From Robiginitomaculum sp. (GTDB lineage Bacteria; Pseudomonadota; Alphaproteobacteria; Caulobacterales; Maricaulaceae), in assembly GCA_021776635.1 (NCBI GenBank), contig JAJFFN010000002.1, forward strand, positions 124,001 through 188,000: a DNA stretch of 64,000 nucleotides, written 5' to 3'. Shown in pieces: positions 51,291 to 61,175 of this stretch. The notes beneath the pieces were generated by a model. It ran no database searches, was not told the DNA's origin, and worked only from the letters and a program-made list of their open reading frames with translations. The number at the start of each line of letters is the position of its first letter. Position 1 is the stretch's first letter. Both the position numbers and the translations under genes were made by a program.

Positions 51291-52748
51291 ATGGCCCGAA
51301 AGACGGCACTAAGCGCAAAGTCTCTGGAAGCTCTCGGCGCAGAGCGCCTGGCTCTATTGCTGATGGATATAAGCAATGGTAATCCCGCTTTAAAACGAAA
51401 ACTACGGATGGCCTTGGTGGCAAAGGAAGGCGGTAAGGCGCTCATATCCTCTGTTCGAAAACGCCTGCGCGAACTTGGGAGAAGCCGAAGTTATATTGAG
51501 TGGAATAAAGCCAAAGCCTTTATCGCCGAAATAGAGGGATTGCGGCAGGTGATCTTTGAAGATGTCGGCAGTTCTCACCCCGCTGAAGCCGTTGAGTTGT
51601 TTTGGGACTTTCTTGGCATTGCGGTACCTTGTTATGAACGTTGTGATGATAGCCAAGGCTATCTAGGCGGTATTTTTTATCAGGCCCGCGAAGATATGGG
51701 TGTTTTGGCCGAGCAAACCAAACTGGATGGGCGTACGCTATCAGAGCAATTATTCTTGGTCTATCAAGACAGTGGCTATGGTCAGTATGATAGCTTGATT
51801 TCTATATTGGCACCGTCATTGGGCAGCGAAGGTCTCGATCATCTTCGGACGTTATTTGAGGATTGGCAGGCCGGATTGAAGCCCACGAAAAAAGAGAGGT
51901 GGGACTCAAAGAGCTTTGCGGCTAAATCCGCTCTACAAGAAATCGCGGACGCGCAGGGTGATGTTAAGGCTTACAGGGAGCAATATAGTACTGAGCTACA
52001 AAAGCGGCCCAGCATAGCTGCCGAGATTGCTCTGCGCTATCTATCCGCGAAACAGCCCCAAGAGGCCATGCAGGTTCTGGACGGCGTTGATGAAGAGCCT
52101 GACCTCGCTAAGGATATCGTATCCAGCATGCATTGTGATCTCTCATGGCATAGTGCCCGCATTGCGGCGCTTGAGGCGTTGGAACATGGGGACGCCGCTC
52201 AAACTCTTCGGTGGGAGGTTTTTCAAACCTCGTTGGACCCGACGATACTTAAAACATATTTGGACCGCATGGCTGGTTTTGACGATGTCGAGGCTGAGGA
52301 ACAGGCCTTGCAACATGCGGTGACTTATTCCCACATGTATGGGGCGTTACATTTTTTGATAAATTGGCCACCTCAGGGGGTATCTCAAGAGGTAAGTCAA
52401 AAGCCTTCAAAGACCTTGGCTTTAGACATGGCGGCAAGGTTAATTGAAACACGCTTTGCAGAAATAGATGGCCGCTATTATGAATTGATCGCGCCAGCCG
52501 CCTCAATTTTAGAAGCCCGGCACGCCCTGGCCGCCTGCTTGTTACACCGCTCTCAGATCAATTTTGCACTTAATAATGCCCGTAGTAGCCGATATAAACA
52601 CGCCGCTCGGCATTTGTTGGCTTGTGAAAGTTTAAACGATACAATTGAAGATTATGCTCTTCACACACCCCACAAAGAATATCTCGCAGATTTAAGAGAT
52701 CGTCATGGACGCAAAACATCTTTCTGGGTACATTTTGATAGGGCATAG
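51291..52748 (+). CDS. DUF6880 family protein, copy 1
   Basis: A 485-residue helical protein, matching DUF6880: KTALSAKSLEALGAERLALLLMDIS, RKRLRELGRSRSYIEWNKAKAFIAEIE, VPCYERCDDSQGYLGGIF, DSGYGQYDSLISILA and the C-terminal YKHAARHLLACESL. The body looks like TPR-like helical repeats. Start at ATG 51291. Copy 2 is at 61888 and clearly homologous over the full length. Function unknown. Confidence 0.85.
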   Translation: MARKTALSAKSLEALGAERLALLLMDISNGNPALKRKLRMALVAKEGGKALISSVRKRLRELGRSRSYIEWNKAKAFIAEIEGLRQVIFEDVGSSHPAEAVELFWDFLGIAVPCYERCDDSQGYLGGIFYQAREDMGVLAEQTKLDGRTLSEQLFLVYQDSGYGQYDSLISILAPSLGSEGLDHLRTLFEDWQAGLKPTKKERWDSKSFAAKSALQEIADAQGDVKAYREQYSTELQKRPSIAAEIALRYLSAKQPQEAMQVLDGVDEEPDLAKDIVSSMHCDLSWHSARIAALEALEHGDAAQTLRWEVFQTSLDPTILKTYLDRMAGFDDVEAEEQALQHAVTYSHMYGALHFLINWPPQGVSQEVSQKPSKTLALDMAARLIETRFAEIDGRYYELIAPAASILEARHALAACLLHRSQINFALNNARSSRYKHAARHLLACESLNDTIEDYALHTPHKEYLADLRDRHGRKTSFWVHFDRA

Positions 52749-53185
52749 ATTATCAATATGAAGATGAATACTCGAAAAAGGCAGAGGCTTAAAACGCCCA
52801 ATACTGTTGAAAAATTCCAAAAATGAAAAACTCGAGATTTCCGCTATTAGAGTAAAATGCTAAAAACCAAGATTAAATTTGCTTGTCCAAACTCATAGAT
52901 ACGTCAGAATTGCCATGTCCGAAAATTAGTTACCCCTTCGTATGAAAACTCTAAATCCTCATCTATGAGGCGCAAATTTTTGAGTCAGGAGAAAAAAAGA
53001 ATTTTTCAACAGTATTGCCCAAAATAAGCCACTCACGATAATTTCCGCTCACCCCCAAAGTGGACATCCCGCTCGAAAGGCCGGATGCGTAATGTGGGTT
53101 TAGGCAGGTTTGATGATCATTTTACTTCTAAAAAATGACACCTTCGGTTTATGTAAACTTGGAAATGGTTGTCGAGTGGTCATCA
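52749..53185. other. Gene-free stretch around the MITE
   Basis: No gene is supported. Apart from the MITE it holds an intergenic repeat related to those at 49914 and 50536 (AAAATAAGCCACTC, GCTCGAAAG, GGATGCGTAATG) and the 3' flank of phoB. The T-rich sequence near 53140 gives no clear terminator. Confidence 0.5.
52800..53016. mobile_element. MITE-like element with 18-bp terminal inverted repeats
   Basis: AATACTGTTGAAAAATTC (52800-52817) and its exact reverse complement (52999-53016) bound a 217-bp piece without a gene. It is flanked by GCCC on both sides (52796-52799 and 53017-53020), a probable 4-bp target duplication. Removing the element and one GCCC restores AAAACGCCCAAAATAAGCC, which resembles AAAACGCCCAAATAAAGCC at 49914. 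This is direct evidence of insertion into an existing repeat. No matching transposase is in the window. Confidence 0.82.
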
Positions 53186-53869
53186 TTATCCATCTTTATC
53201 AAGTGCATAGCCTGCACTTCGGATCGTGCGGATCAGGTCTGGTTTATTGTCTTTGTTTAGGGATTTTCTGAGGCGGCCTATGTGGACATCTACTGTGCGC
53301 TCATCCACATAAATATCTGTGCCCCAAACATGGTCGAGGAGCTGGGCGCGGCTCCATACTTTTTGCGGGCGCTCTAGGAAGGTTTTTAGCAGGCGGAACT
53401 CCGTGGGGCCGAGCTTGATGTTTTCGCCGCCCCTGCTAACGCGGTAGGTTTCAGTATTCATCGTAATGCCTGCGTATGACAGTTCTATATTGCCAATGCC
53501 AGATTTGCGTAAATTAGCTTTGATACGGGCGATCAACTCTTTGATAGAGTGAGGTTTGACCACATAGTCATCTGCACCGACGCCAAGCCCGCGTACTTTA
53601 TCGTCCTCGGTTCCGCGCGCGGTCAGCATAATAACGGGAATGGCTTTTGAATCTGGATTGGCTTTAATCTGGCGGCATACCTCTATGCCCGACATATCGG
53701 GCAACATCCAATCAAGCAAGATAATGTCAGGACTGTATTCTTGGATAAGAAGCAAGCCTTCATCTGCCGTGGGCGCATGCTTAACGCGATAGCCTTCGGC
53801 TTCAAGGTTGTATTGCAAGATCTGAGCTTGCATCTGTTCGTCTTCAATGATGAGGATGAGCGGTTTCAT
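53186..53869 (-). CDS. phoB: Phosphate regulon response regulator PhoB
   Basis: A 227-residue OmpR/PhoB-type regulator. The receiver domain starts LILIIEDEQMQAQILQ, with the phosphoacceptor in IILLDWMLPDMSG and K in YVVKPHS. The winged helix contains LGPTEFRLLKTFLERPQKVWSRAQLLDHVWG and ERTVDVHIGRLRKSL. It binds Pho boxes such as that before pstS. It is the last gene of the unit pstS-pstC-pstA-pstB-phoU-phoB. Confidence 0.97.
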   Translation of the reverse strand: MKPLILIIEDEQMQAQILQYNLEAEGYRVKHAPTADEGLLLIQEYSPDIILLDWMLPDMSGIEVCRQIKANPDSKAIPVIMLTARGTEDDKVRGLGVGADDYVVKPHSIKELIARIKANLRKSGIGNIELSYAGITMNTETYRVSRGGENIKLGPTEFRLLKTFLERPQKVWSRAQLLDHVWGTDIYVDERTVDVHIGRLRKSLNKDNKPDLIRTIRSAGYALDKDG

Positions 53870-53878
53870 AATACTGCT

Positions 53879-54613
53879 TTACGAGCCTTCTGTGCTAATG
53901 TCATCAGGTCCGATAATCATTTTGCTGGTTTTATCACCTTTGGGACGTTTGTCTTCTGGCCACTCACCTGTGACAAGGAAGATAATCTCTTGGGCAATGT
54001 CGGCAACATGGTCGCCCATGCGTTCAATGTTTTTGGCGATGAATAACAAATGCATACAGCCCGATATATTGCGCACATCTTCCATCATATAGGTAAGAAG
54101 TTCACGGAACAAAGTATTGTGCATTTGGTCAACACCTTCGTCTGCGATACGGATTTCTTGTGCGGTACCCGCATCGCGTTTATTGTGGGCATCGAGAGCG
54201 GATTTAATCATGCTTTGTACAAGCTCGCTCATACGAACTAAAGTTCCAATCGAACCTGTAAACGCTTCGGCTTTGGTGATCGTATTTGTGCGGCGGGCCA
54301 TGTTTTTTGTGTAATCACCAATGCGCTCAAGATGGCTAGCCATTTTTAATGTCATCACAACATTACGCAAATCAGCAGCAACAGGCTGGCGCAGAGCTAG
54401 GATTTTTATGGCGTTTTCATTGATCTGTGCCTCTAAATGATTAATGCGCTTGTCGCCTTTTAAAACTTGTTTAGCGAGAACGCGGTCTTCTGTGCGGAGT
54501 GCCTTGGTGGCTTCCAGTAATTGTTTTTCTACAAGCCCGCCCATTTCAAGAAGCAGGCTTTCTATGCGGTTGAGGTCATCATTAAATGAGGAAACAATGT
54601 GTTCGGTGTTCAT
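53879..54613 (-). CDS. phoU: Phosphate signalling regulator PhoU
   Basis: A 244-residue protein of two three-helix PhoU bundles, with the typical HIVSSFNDDLNRIESLLLEMGGLVEKQL start and the motifs ADLRNVVMTLKMASHLERIGDYTKNMARR and LLFIAKNIERMGDHVADIAQEI. It links the Pst transporter to PhoR and represses the regulon when phosphate is ample. It is 9 bp upstream of phoB. Confidence 0.97.
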   Translation of the reverse strand: MNTEHIVSSFNDDLNRIESLLLEMGGLVEKQLLEATKALRTEDRVLAKQVLKGDKRINHLEAQINENAIKILALRQPVAADLRNVVMTLKMASHLERIGDYTKNMARRTNTITKAEAFTGSIGTLVRMSELVQSMIKSALDAHNKRDAGTAQEIRIADEGVDQMHNTLFRELLTYMMEDVRNISGCMHLLFIAKNIERMGDHVADIAQEIIFLVTGEWPEDKRPKGDKTSKMIIGPDDISTEGS

Positions 54614-54622
54614 GACTTTATC

Positions 54623-55426
54623 CTATCCAATTTTACCAGAAATATAATTTTGGGTGCGTTGATCTTCTGGGTTGGTGAAGATCTTTTCAGTAGCACCAAC
54701 TTCAACAAGTGTACCGAGATGAAAGAAGGCCGTCTTTTGCGAAATTCGCGCGGCCTGCGCCATAGAATGAGTGACGGTTACGATCGTGTATTTTTCTCTC
54801 ATTTGTTCCATCAAATCTTCAATGACAGCTGTAGCAATCGGGTCGAGGGCGGAGCATGGTTCGTCCATAAGGATGACTTGTGGGTCAACGGCTATGGCGC
54901 GTGCAATACAGAGACGTTGTTGCTGCCCGCCAGATAATCCCGTGCCAGACTCGTCTAGGCGGTCAGAGACTTCATCGTAAAGACCAGCGCGTTTTAAAGA
55001 CGTAATCACGATGTCCTTGAGGTGATCTTTGTTATCCGCCAGATCATGAATACGCGGGCCGTAAGCTACATTTTCAAAAATTGATTTCGGGAACGGATTT
55101 GCCTTTTGGAACACCATACCAATACGCGCACGCAAGGCGACCACATCAACTTTCTTGTCATGTATATCTTGCCCTGCAAAGCGTATATCGCCAGTAACTT
55201 TGCAAATAGAAATCGTGTCATTCATGCGGTTGAGGCAGCGCAAATATGTCGATTTACCACAACCAGATGGCCCGATAAGCGCCGTGATCTGGTTTTCGGG
55301 AATGTCGAGGCTGACATTATCTATGGCCTGTTTTTTACCGTAGAAAACATCAACATTTTTTGTACTCATAATGGGTGGTTTGACCACTGCCGCATTTTGC
55401 ATTTGTATATCCATAGCTATTCCCAT
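54623..55426 (-). CDS. pstB: Phosphate ABC transporter ATP-binding protein PstB
   Basis: A 267-residue ATPase with Walker [10 protein letters not shown], signature LSGGQQQRL, Walker [14 protein letters not shown] and the H-loop VTHSM. Its ATG overlaps the pstA stop (TAATG). It powers phosphate import through PstC and PstA. Confidence 0.97.
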   Translation of the reverse strand: MGIAMDIQMQNAAVVKPPIMSTKNVDVFYGKKQAIDNVSLDIPENQITALIGPSGCGKSTYLRCLNRMNDTISICKVTGDIRFAGQDIHDKKVDVVALRARIGMVFQKANPFPKSIFENVAYGPRIHDLADNKDHLKDIVITSLKRAGLYDEVSDRLDESGTGLSGGQQQRLCIARAIAVDPQVILMDEPCSALDPIATAVIEDLMEQMREKYTIVTVTHSMAQAARISQKTAFFHLGTLVEVGATEKIFTNPEDQRTQNYISGKIG

Positions 55427-56703
55427 TACCAGCGCCGTTCTAATTTCTTGCGTAAAAATACGGCAAGTAAATTCATTAATATTAAAAACATGAGCAGCAC
55501 AATTATAGCGGCTGATGTACGCTCAACAAAGCCTTTTTCAGGACTATCCGCCCACAGAAAAATCTGCACGGGCAGAGACGTTGCCGCGTCTGTCACACCG
55601 TGGGGGATGTCGACAATAAAGGCCACCATACCAATCATCAAAAGCGGCGCGGTTTCGCCGAGAGCTTGCGCCATTCCTAAAATCGTTCCCGTCAGCATAC
55701 CAGGCATGGCCAGCGGTACAACGTGGTGAAATGTTGTTTGGGTTTTACTAGCGCCTAACCCATAAGCGGCTTGGCGAATGGAATGCGGTACAGAGCGCAA
55801 GCTGGCGCGCGCGGCAATAATAATAGTTGGCAAAGTCATCAGGGCCAGCACCATGCCGCCAACCAAAGGGGTCGAGCGCGGGATATGAAATACACCGAGG
55901 AATATGGACAGCCCAAGCAGTCCAAACACAATAGACGGCACGGCGGCGAGGTTGTTGATATTGACCTCAATCAGGTCTGTAAGTTTAGATTTTCGCGCAT
56001 ATTCTTCGAGGTAAACCGCTGTCATAATACCGAGCGGGAAGGCAATGCCGAAGCAAACGAGTAAGGAGAAAAACGAACCTAATGCCGCGCCTAATATCCC
56101 CGCCATTTCTGGCTCACGGCTATCGCCATTGGTAAAAAATGCGGTGTTGAATTTCTTTTTTATCATGCCGCCTGATTTAAGTGTTTTAATATAAGCGATA
56201 TCCGCATCACTCAGGCGGCGTAGGTTCTCGTCGAGGCTTGCATCGATTTTGCCTTTCATAAATAGGTCAACTTCGGAGGAGGCAGAGAGCCATATGGTTT
56301 GGCTTGTTCCGATAAGGTCAGGATTATCACTCACCAATTTACCCATCTCAAATACCGCGCCGCTAGAGAGGAGTTTATATAATCTTTTCTTGCCATTACG
56401 GTCGGTCACATTTGGGAATGTTTTCGCCAATGCCGCTGTGAGAACGGGCTTATAATTTGCCCGTGCTAACTCTTGCGGGTCGCGCGCGCTAGACGGGTCA
56501 ATTATTAGTTCTGAAAACGTGACCTCAAGGCTAATTTTTGTTTGCTGAAAAGCGCCCATACCGCGAAAAATAATCGCGCTAAACATCAAGACTAAAAAAC
56601 CAAGCGCAATCATAATAGCAATGCGGCCACACCATTTAAACCGTGCTTCTTTGGCATGGCGGCGTTTTAAGCTTGGTGATGTTGTGAGGGCATATTCAGT
56701 CAT
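55426..56703 (-). CDS. pstA: Phosphate ABC transporter permease PstA
   Basis: A 425-residue permease with an extended N-terminal domain (DUF3333-like), one membrane helix and about 150 periplasmic residues before the usual permease part. This long form is usual in Alphaproteobacteria. The permease motif is visible: [25 protein letters not shown]. The start at ATG 56703 overlaps the end of pstC by 8 bp; the frame is open to 56727. Confidence 0.95.
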   Translation of the reverse strand: MTEYALTTSPSLKRRHAKEARFKWCGRIAIMIALGFLVLMFSAIIFRGMGAFQQTKISLEVTFSELIIDPSSARDPQELARANYKPVLTAALAKTFPNVTDRNGKKRLYKLLSSGAVFEMGKLVSDNPDLIGTSQTIWLSASSEVDLFMKGKIDASLDENLRRLSDADIAYIKTLKSGGMIKKKFNTAFFTNGDSREPEMAGILGAALGSFFSLLVCFGIAFPLGIMTAVYLEEYARKSKLTDLIEVNINNLAAVPSIVFGLLGLSIFLGVFHIPRSTPLVGGMVLALMTLPTIIIAARASLRSVPHSIRQAAYGLGASKTQTTFHHVVPLAMPGMLTGTILGMAQALGETAPLLMIGMVAFIVDIPHGVTDAATSLPVQIFLWADSPEKGFVERTSAAIIVLLMFLILMNLLAVFLRKKLERRW

Positions 56704-57652
56704 ATTGTTTCTTGTATTTATCAACAATTTTCAAGGCGATGACGTTGAGGCCAAGCGTTAGAATGAAGAGGAAGAGCGCGATTGCAAAAGCGGCTAATGT
56801 TTTGGCGCTATCAAATTCTTGGTCACCCGTCAGTAGTGTAACGATTTGTACCGTCATAGTCGTGACGGCTTCTATTGGGTTGAGGCTCAACTTTGCCGCA
56901 AGTCCCGCCGCCATCACCACAATCATAGTTTCGCCAATGGCGCGAGATATGGCTAGCAAGAGACTGCCCATAATGCCCGGCGTTGCCGCAGGGAGAACAA
57001 CTTTGGTAATGGTTTCCGCAGGTGTTGCCCCCATGCCCAAAGATGCGTCGCGTAGGGCTTGCGGAACAGCATTTATAACATCATCGGACAAAGACGAAAT
57101 AAACGGAACCAACATAATGCCCATGACCAGTCCCGCCGCGAGCGCACTTTCAGACGAGATTTCAAAGCCGACGCCAGAACCGCCAGCGCGGATAATCGGC
57201 GCAACGACAAGGGCGGCAAAAAAACCGTAAACAACGGTGGGGATGCCCGCAAGTAATTCGAGGAGCGGCTTAATAATCGCGCGGGTTTTTGGACGTGCAT
57301 ATTCCGCCAAATAAACGGCGGATAACAGACCTAGCGGCGTCGCTACTAACATAGCAATGAAGCTAATCAGGAGCGTGCCTGTGAGTAGGGGGATGACACC
57401 AAAGGCGCCGCTAGATCCTACTTGGTCTTTGCGTATGGCCATTTGCGGCGACCATTCCAGACCAAATAAGAAATCGGTAAGTGGGATTTTTTCAAAAAAC
57501 CGAAAGGCTTCAAATGCAAGTGAAGCCACAATCCCAATTGTGGTGAGGATAGCCACCAGCGAGCTTGCAATCAGTATAGACTGAATTGCAAGTTCTTTGA
57601 TTTGTGTGCTGCGGCGCGCATGCCTTAGCGTTAAATCAACTGATGGTTCCAT
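56696..57652 (-). CDS. pstC: Phosphate ABC transporter permease PstC
   Basis: A 318-residue permease with six main membrane segments and the EAA-type loop SLGMGATPAETITKVVLPAATPGIMGS. The first part, IQSILIASSLVAILTTIGIVASLAFEAFRFF, is the first helix. It is shorter than the roughly 460-residue PstC of some alphaproteobacteria, but no domain appears missing. It overlaps pstA by 8 bp. Confidence 0.96.
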   Translation of the reverse strand: MEPSVDLTLRHARRSTQIKELAIQSILIASSLVAILTTIGIVASLAFEAFRFFEKIPLTDFLFGLEWSPQMAIRKDQVGSSGAFGVIPLLTGTLLISFIAMLVATPLGLLSAVYLAEYARPKTRAIIKPLLELLAGIPTVVYGFFAALVVAPIIRAGGSGVGFEISSESALAAGLVMGIMLVPFISSLSDDVINAVPQALRDASLGMGATPAETITKVVLPAATPGIMGSLLLAISRAIGETMIVVMAAGLAAKLSLNPIEAVTTMTVQIVTLLTGDQEFDSAKTLAAFAIALFLFILTLGLNVIALKIVDKYKKQYD

Positions 57653-57671
57653 GGGTGAACGTCCTAATCCA

Positions 57672-57713
57672 AGGTCAATGCTTCAAGGTCAGTGCTTCAA
57701 CGTCAATGCTTCA
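57672..57713. repeat. Three 14-bp tandem repeats at the pstS end
   Basis: The unit GGTCAATGCTTCAA occurs three times with small changes and spans the pstS stop codon (57689-57691). The 14-bp period is not a multiple of 3, so slippage here would change the reading frame and the last residues of PstS. Confidence 0.85.
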
Positions 57714-58777
57714 AGGCCAAGCGCGCTGGTTTTCCACTTTGCATGTTCAACATCGTTCATAGGAATGAGGCCTTTTTCAGCTAAATACCCATCTTCACCG
57801 CTAGCTTTATCGCTCATAAACTCAGCGAGATATTCTGTGATGCCCGGTACTTTGCTCACATTGTCTTTCTTGACGTAGAAGTACAAAGACCGCGACACGG
57901 GGTAGGAGTCATTAGAAATATTCTCAAATGTAGGCGCTTTGCCATCCACAATACTACCTTGAACACTGTCCGCATTTTGATCTAGAAAGCTAAAGCCAAA
58001 AATTCCGAAGGCGCTCGGGTTGGCGTTTAGTTTTTGTACAATTAGATTGTCATTCTCGCCGGCTTCTACAAATGCGCCGTCCTCACGGATGGTGTGGCAA
58101 AGTTCTTTATAGGCGGGCTTGTCGGTTTTCTTCATAGCTTTAACCCAAGGGAAGGTTTTACAGCCGCCTTCCATGGCAAGCTCAACAAATGCGTCGCGCG
58201 TGCCAGAAGTTGGCGGCGGGCCCATGACTTCGATATTCACTTTAGGCAAAGACACATTCACGTCGTTCCAAGTCTTGTAAGGGTTGGCTTGAAGGCCTCC
58301 ATTGCCGTCTGGCACTTTTTTGGCAAGCGCTAGAAACACATCCCTAAGACCGAGCTCAAGCTGTGGGGACTTGCGAGAATTGGCCAGCACAATACCGTCA
58401 TAACCAACTTTAACCTCGACAATATCATCGATACCGTTGTCAGCGCAGCGCCCCACTTCGGACGCTTTAATACGCCGCGATGCGTTGGTGATATCGGGAT
58501 GGTTTGCGCCAAGACCAGAACAAAACAGTTTTAGCCCGCCGCCTGAGCCTGTGCTCTCAACGATTGGGGTTTTAAATTTTGTGGTGCGTCCGAAGTTTTC
58601 AGCAACCGTTGTTGCAAATGGGTAAACTGTGGACGAACCCACAATTTTTATTTGGTCGCGCATATATGTCGTTTGCTGTGCATCTGATGCTTGGTTGGTT
58701 GTCTTTGGCGCCTCTTTACCGCCGCAAGCCGCTAGGGTAAGGGCGAGCACGCTGGCTGTCATGAATTTGTTTATCAT
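57689..58777 (-). CDS. pstS: Phosphate-binding protein PstS
   Basis: A 362-residue periplasmic binding lipoprotein. The lipobox is LTLAAC. Phosphate-binding motifs include IVGSSTVYPFATTVAENF, STGSGGGLKLFCSG and GPPPTSGTRDAFVELAMEGG. It delivers phosphate to PstCA. I place the start at ATG 58777 (INKFMTASVLAL); the frame is open to 58792. A strong Pho box lies about 100 bp upstream. The last residues (LEALTLKH) are encoded by tandem repeats. Confidence 0.95.
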   Translation of the reverse strand: MINKFMTASVLALTLAACGGKEAPKTTNQASDAQQTTYMRDQIKIVGSSTVYPFATTVAENFGRTTKFKTPIVESTGSGGGLKLFCSGLGANHPDITNASRRIKASEVGRCADNGIDDIVEVKVGYDGIVLANSRKSPQLELGLRDVFLALAKKVPDGNGGLQANPYKTWNDVNVSLPKVNIEVMGPPPTSGTRDAFVELAMEGGCKTFPWVKAMKKTDKPAYKELCHTIREDGAFVEAGENDNLIVQKLNANPSAFGIFGFSFLDQNADSVQGSIVDGKAPTFENISNDSYPVSRSLYFYVKKDNVSKVPGITEYLAEFMSDKASGEDGYLAEKGLIPMNDVEHAKWKTSALGLEALTLKH

Positions 58778-58873
58778 TGTCATCTCTTTCATTTTTTTGG
58801 CATAAATTGGGCGAAACCGTTTCGCCGTTATCCTGTAAATAATGAATTTTCATGACGCTTTTCATACGCAGCT

Positions 58874-58913
58874 GTGACGCCTATATGACACTTATATGAT
58901 GGTTTTATGACAA
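58874..58913 (-). promoter_or_regulatory. Pho box with four 11-bp-spaced repeats
   Basis: Reading the minus strand, the heptamers TTGTCAT, CCATCAT, GTGTCAT and GCGTCAC begin exactly 11 bp apart. This is the PhoB binding pattern (CTGTCAT direct repeats on an 11-bp period), here enough for two PhoB dimers. It lies between phoR and pstS, upstream of pstS. Confidence 0.82.
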
Positions 58914-58931
58914 GGCGTGTTTAGGGGGAAT

Positions 58932-59945
58932 TTAGGCGGGGAGAACAACACTGACGAAACTGCCAACACCGACCGCGCTCTCAATAGAAAGCCGGCCGCG
59001 GTGACGATTTAAGATATGTTTTGTAATGGCAAGGCCAAGCCCTGTGCCGCCAGCATCGCGGGAGCGGCCTTTATCGACCCGGTAAAACCGTTCGGTTAAG
59101 CGTGGTAGGTGCTCAGGGGCAATACCTTCACCTTTGTCCTTTATGGTAATTTTTATAGTATCCTCGGCTTGAAAAATTTGCACTTCAACTTGGGTCTTTG
59201 GTTCACTATATTTCAAAGCATTTTCAATCAAGTTTTGAAACACTTCCGTTAACTCGTCTCTATCACCAGTAATAGGCGGCAGATCATCAGAAGCCGTTAA
59301 AACAACTCGGTTTTTGTAATCTGGTTTGCTTTCAGATAACACCGCGATAATCTGGCGGATCAACCTTGGAATACCTACTTCGCCTTTTGGCGGCAAATGC
59401 TCTTTGGCTTCAAGCTTTGACAACGACAATAGGTCGCCAACCAGCCTTGACATGCGCTGGGTTTCGCCGTGCATCAAGCCGAGAAAATTATCCCGCGCTT
59501 TGACATCTTCGCGCGCTGGCCCTTGCAAAGTTTCTACAATCCCCATGAGGCTGGTAAGGGGAGACCTCAATTCGTGGCTCACATTGGCAACAAATGTAGA
59601 CCGCGATTTCTCTGCGTCTATCTCGGCCGAAATATCGATGAGCGTAAACAAAATGCTATCGCACCCCGCACCTACCAAAGATGCAGCACTCGCTTTATAA
59701 GTCCGCGGCGTTTGCAAATGCAGAACAAGGTCGCAAGTTTTAAGCTCCCCAGTTTTTACCGCCTTACTCAGACACTCAATTGCCCCAGGCTGTCGCAACA
59801 CCCGTACAAAATCCAATCCGGCCAATCCTGCTTCAAATAGGTTTTCCGCAGCACTATTCGCGTTTTGGATTTTATACTCATAATCCAAAATAAGCGCAGG
59901 GTGCGGCAGAGCATCAACAATATTCAGGTATACATGGTTTTGCAT
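58932..59945 (-). CDS. phoR: Phosphate regulon sensor histidine kinase PhoR
   Basis: A 337-residue kinase with an N-terminal PAS-like domain (LPHPALILDYEYKIQNANSAAENLF), the H-box FVANVSHELRSPLTSLMGIVETL, the N-box LIENALKYSEP and the G boxes DKGEGIAPEHLPRLTERFYRVDKGRSR and GGTGLGLAI. It has no N-terminal membrane segments, unlike E. coli PhoR, so it is probably a soluble or peripheral sensor acting with PhoU/Pst. It lies upstream of pstS in the same direction. Confidence 0.92.
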   Translation of the reverse strand: MQNHVYLNIVDALPHPALILDYEYKIQNANSAAENLFEAGLAGLDFVRVLRQPGAIECLSKAVKTGELKTCDLVLHLQTPRTYKASAASLVGAGCDSILFTLIDISAEIDAEKSRSTFVANVSHELRSPLTSLMGIVETLQGPAREDVKARDNFLGLMHGETQRMSRLVGDLLSLSKLEAKEHLPPKGEVGIPRLIRQIIAVLSESKPDYKNRVVLTASDDLPPITGDRDELTEVFQNLIENALKYSEPKTQVEVQIFQAEDTIKITIKDKGEGIAPEHLPRLTERFYRVDKGRSRDAGGTGLGLAITKHILNRHRGRLSIESAVGVGSFVSVVLPA

Positions 59946-60044
59946 TCTTTTTTGATCCGGTTAATCCGGTCGCACAATATACAAAGTCCCAGCTTGAACA
60001 ACTATTTAACATAAAATATGTTCTTAAGATGATAAATTTAACCA

Positions 60045-61175
60045 TTAGAAATCAAATTGTAATCGCCCAATAATACCATTGCCGTTGTTGGCAGAACCGT
60101 TTTCGGCCTTTGAGTTGAAGTAATTTATGCCAAACCGCGTATATTTGGTTGGCCACCAGTCTGCACCAAGGACAAGAGTTTCCAACTCTCCAGTGTAAAT
60201 ATTGTCTTGTAAGTCTACTCTATCGTATCGGCCTACAAGCGAGATCGCACCATAACCGCCTTCGCCTAGAGGTTTATCGACCTTGGGACGGTTAAACTTT
60301 CCACCTTTATATGTTTTTTTACCCCCAAAAAAAACACCAACCTCGCCGTAATAACCACCAAAATTGGCGTCAGGGTTTGCAGTGCTTCCTTTGGCGCTCA
60401 GACTCGCATACTCACCCGAAGCCCAAAAGTTATTGTGGATGATGGCAGTTTCAGCTCCGAAGAAATTGTCACTTTTGGCAAACCGACCCGTATCGATGAT
60501 CCGACTTGGCGCCACATGAGTATAAGGGCGCTGACGATAACGTAGATCGGAGGATGTATCACCTTTTTTACGATGGCGCCATGACACGCCAAGATGAATA
60601 AGAGTTTCGTCCGTTTTTATCGGATTAAATGTAGCGCGAGTTGCGTATGCACGGCCTTCATTTGTACCGCCGTTGACTTCCAAATTTGTGGTAAATACGC
60701 CAGCATCAAATGTGTAATTAGATCCAGACGTTCCAACAGAGACGCCGACACGCCGGTCAAAAGCGAAAGCATCAGTGAATGCCGAACGTTCCAGTGTTGA
60801 GATAAAACGAGATGATGTTTGCTCATCCAAAGAGTTGTGGGTTTTGAACTGACCTACCTTGATTTTCAGCTTGCTCGCCGCCGGTGTGAATTGCACATAA
60901 GCATCCTCAACATTGATCGATTTGCCAGACGCCTTATTGACTTCAAACTTGTATTTTATACTCGAATTGTAGTTGCCGGAGACATTCAAGCGAGCGCGAC
61001 GGACCTCCGTGTCATTGATGCTGCTGTCCGGCGTGTTTAGATTAGCCGTTGTATAGTCAATTTGAACGCGCCCTCCGACTTTTAGGGTTTTTTCTTGCGC
61101 TACGGTCGCTGGTGCCATCACAATTGACAGGGCGAGTAACGATACGGTCATGCCGCCTTTGCTAGTAATATTCAT
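60045..61175 (-). CDS. Phosphate-selective porin (OprO/OprP type)
   Basis: A 376-residue outer-membrane beta-barrel protein with a signal peptide (cleavage near APATVAQE). The start KTLKVGGRVQIDYTT, then EVRRARLNVSGNYNSSIKYKFEVN and LKIKVGQFKTHNSLDEQTSS, matches the OprO/OprP family; the C terminus ends in Phe (GRLQFDF), the barrel signal. It lies upstream of phoR in the same direction, fitting the phosphate regulon. Confidence 0.9.
   Translation of the reverse strand: MNITSKGGMTVSLLALSIVMAPATVAQEKTLKVGGRVQIDYTTANLNTPDSSINDTEVRRARLNVSGNYNSSIKYKFEVNKASGKSINVEDAYVQFTPAASKLKIKVGQFKTHNSLDEQTSSRFISTLERSAFTDAFAFDRRVGVSVGTSGSNYTFDAGVFTTNLEVNGGTNEGRAYATRATFNPIKTDETLIHLGVSWRHRKKGDTSSDLRYRQRPYTHVAPSRIIDTGRFAKSDNFFGAETAIIHNNFWASGEYASLSAKGSTANPDANFGGYYGEVGVFFGGKKTYKGGKFNRPKVDKPLGEGGYGAISLVGRYDRVDLQDNIYTGELETLVLGADWWPTKYTRFGINYFNSKAENGSANNGNGIIGRLQFDF

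Noticed and set aside
55106-55729. 207-codon plus-strand open frame
   Set aside because: Antisense across pstB and pstA, both unquestionable genes.
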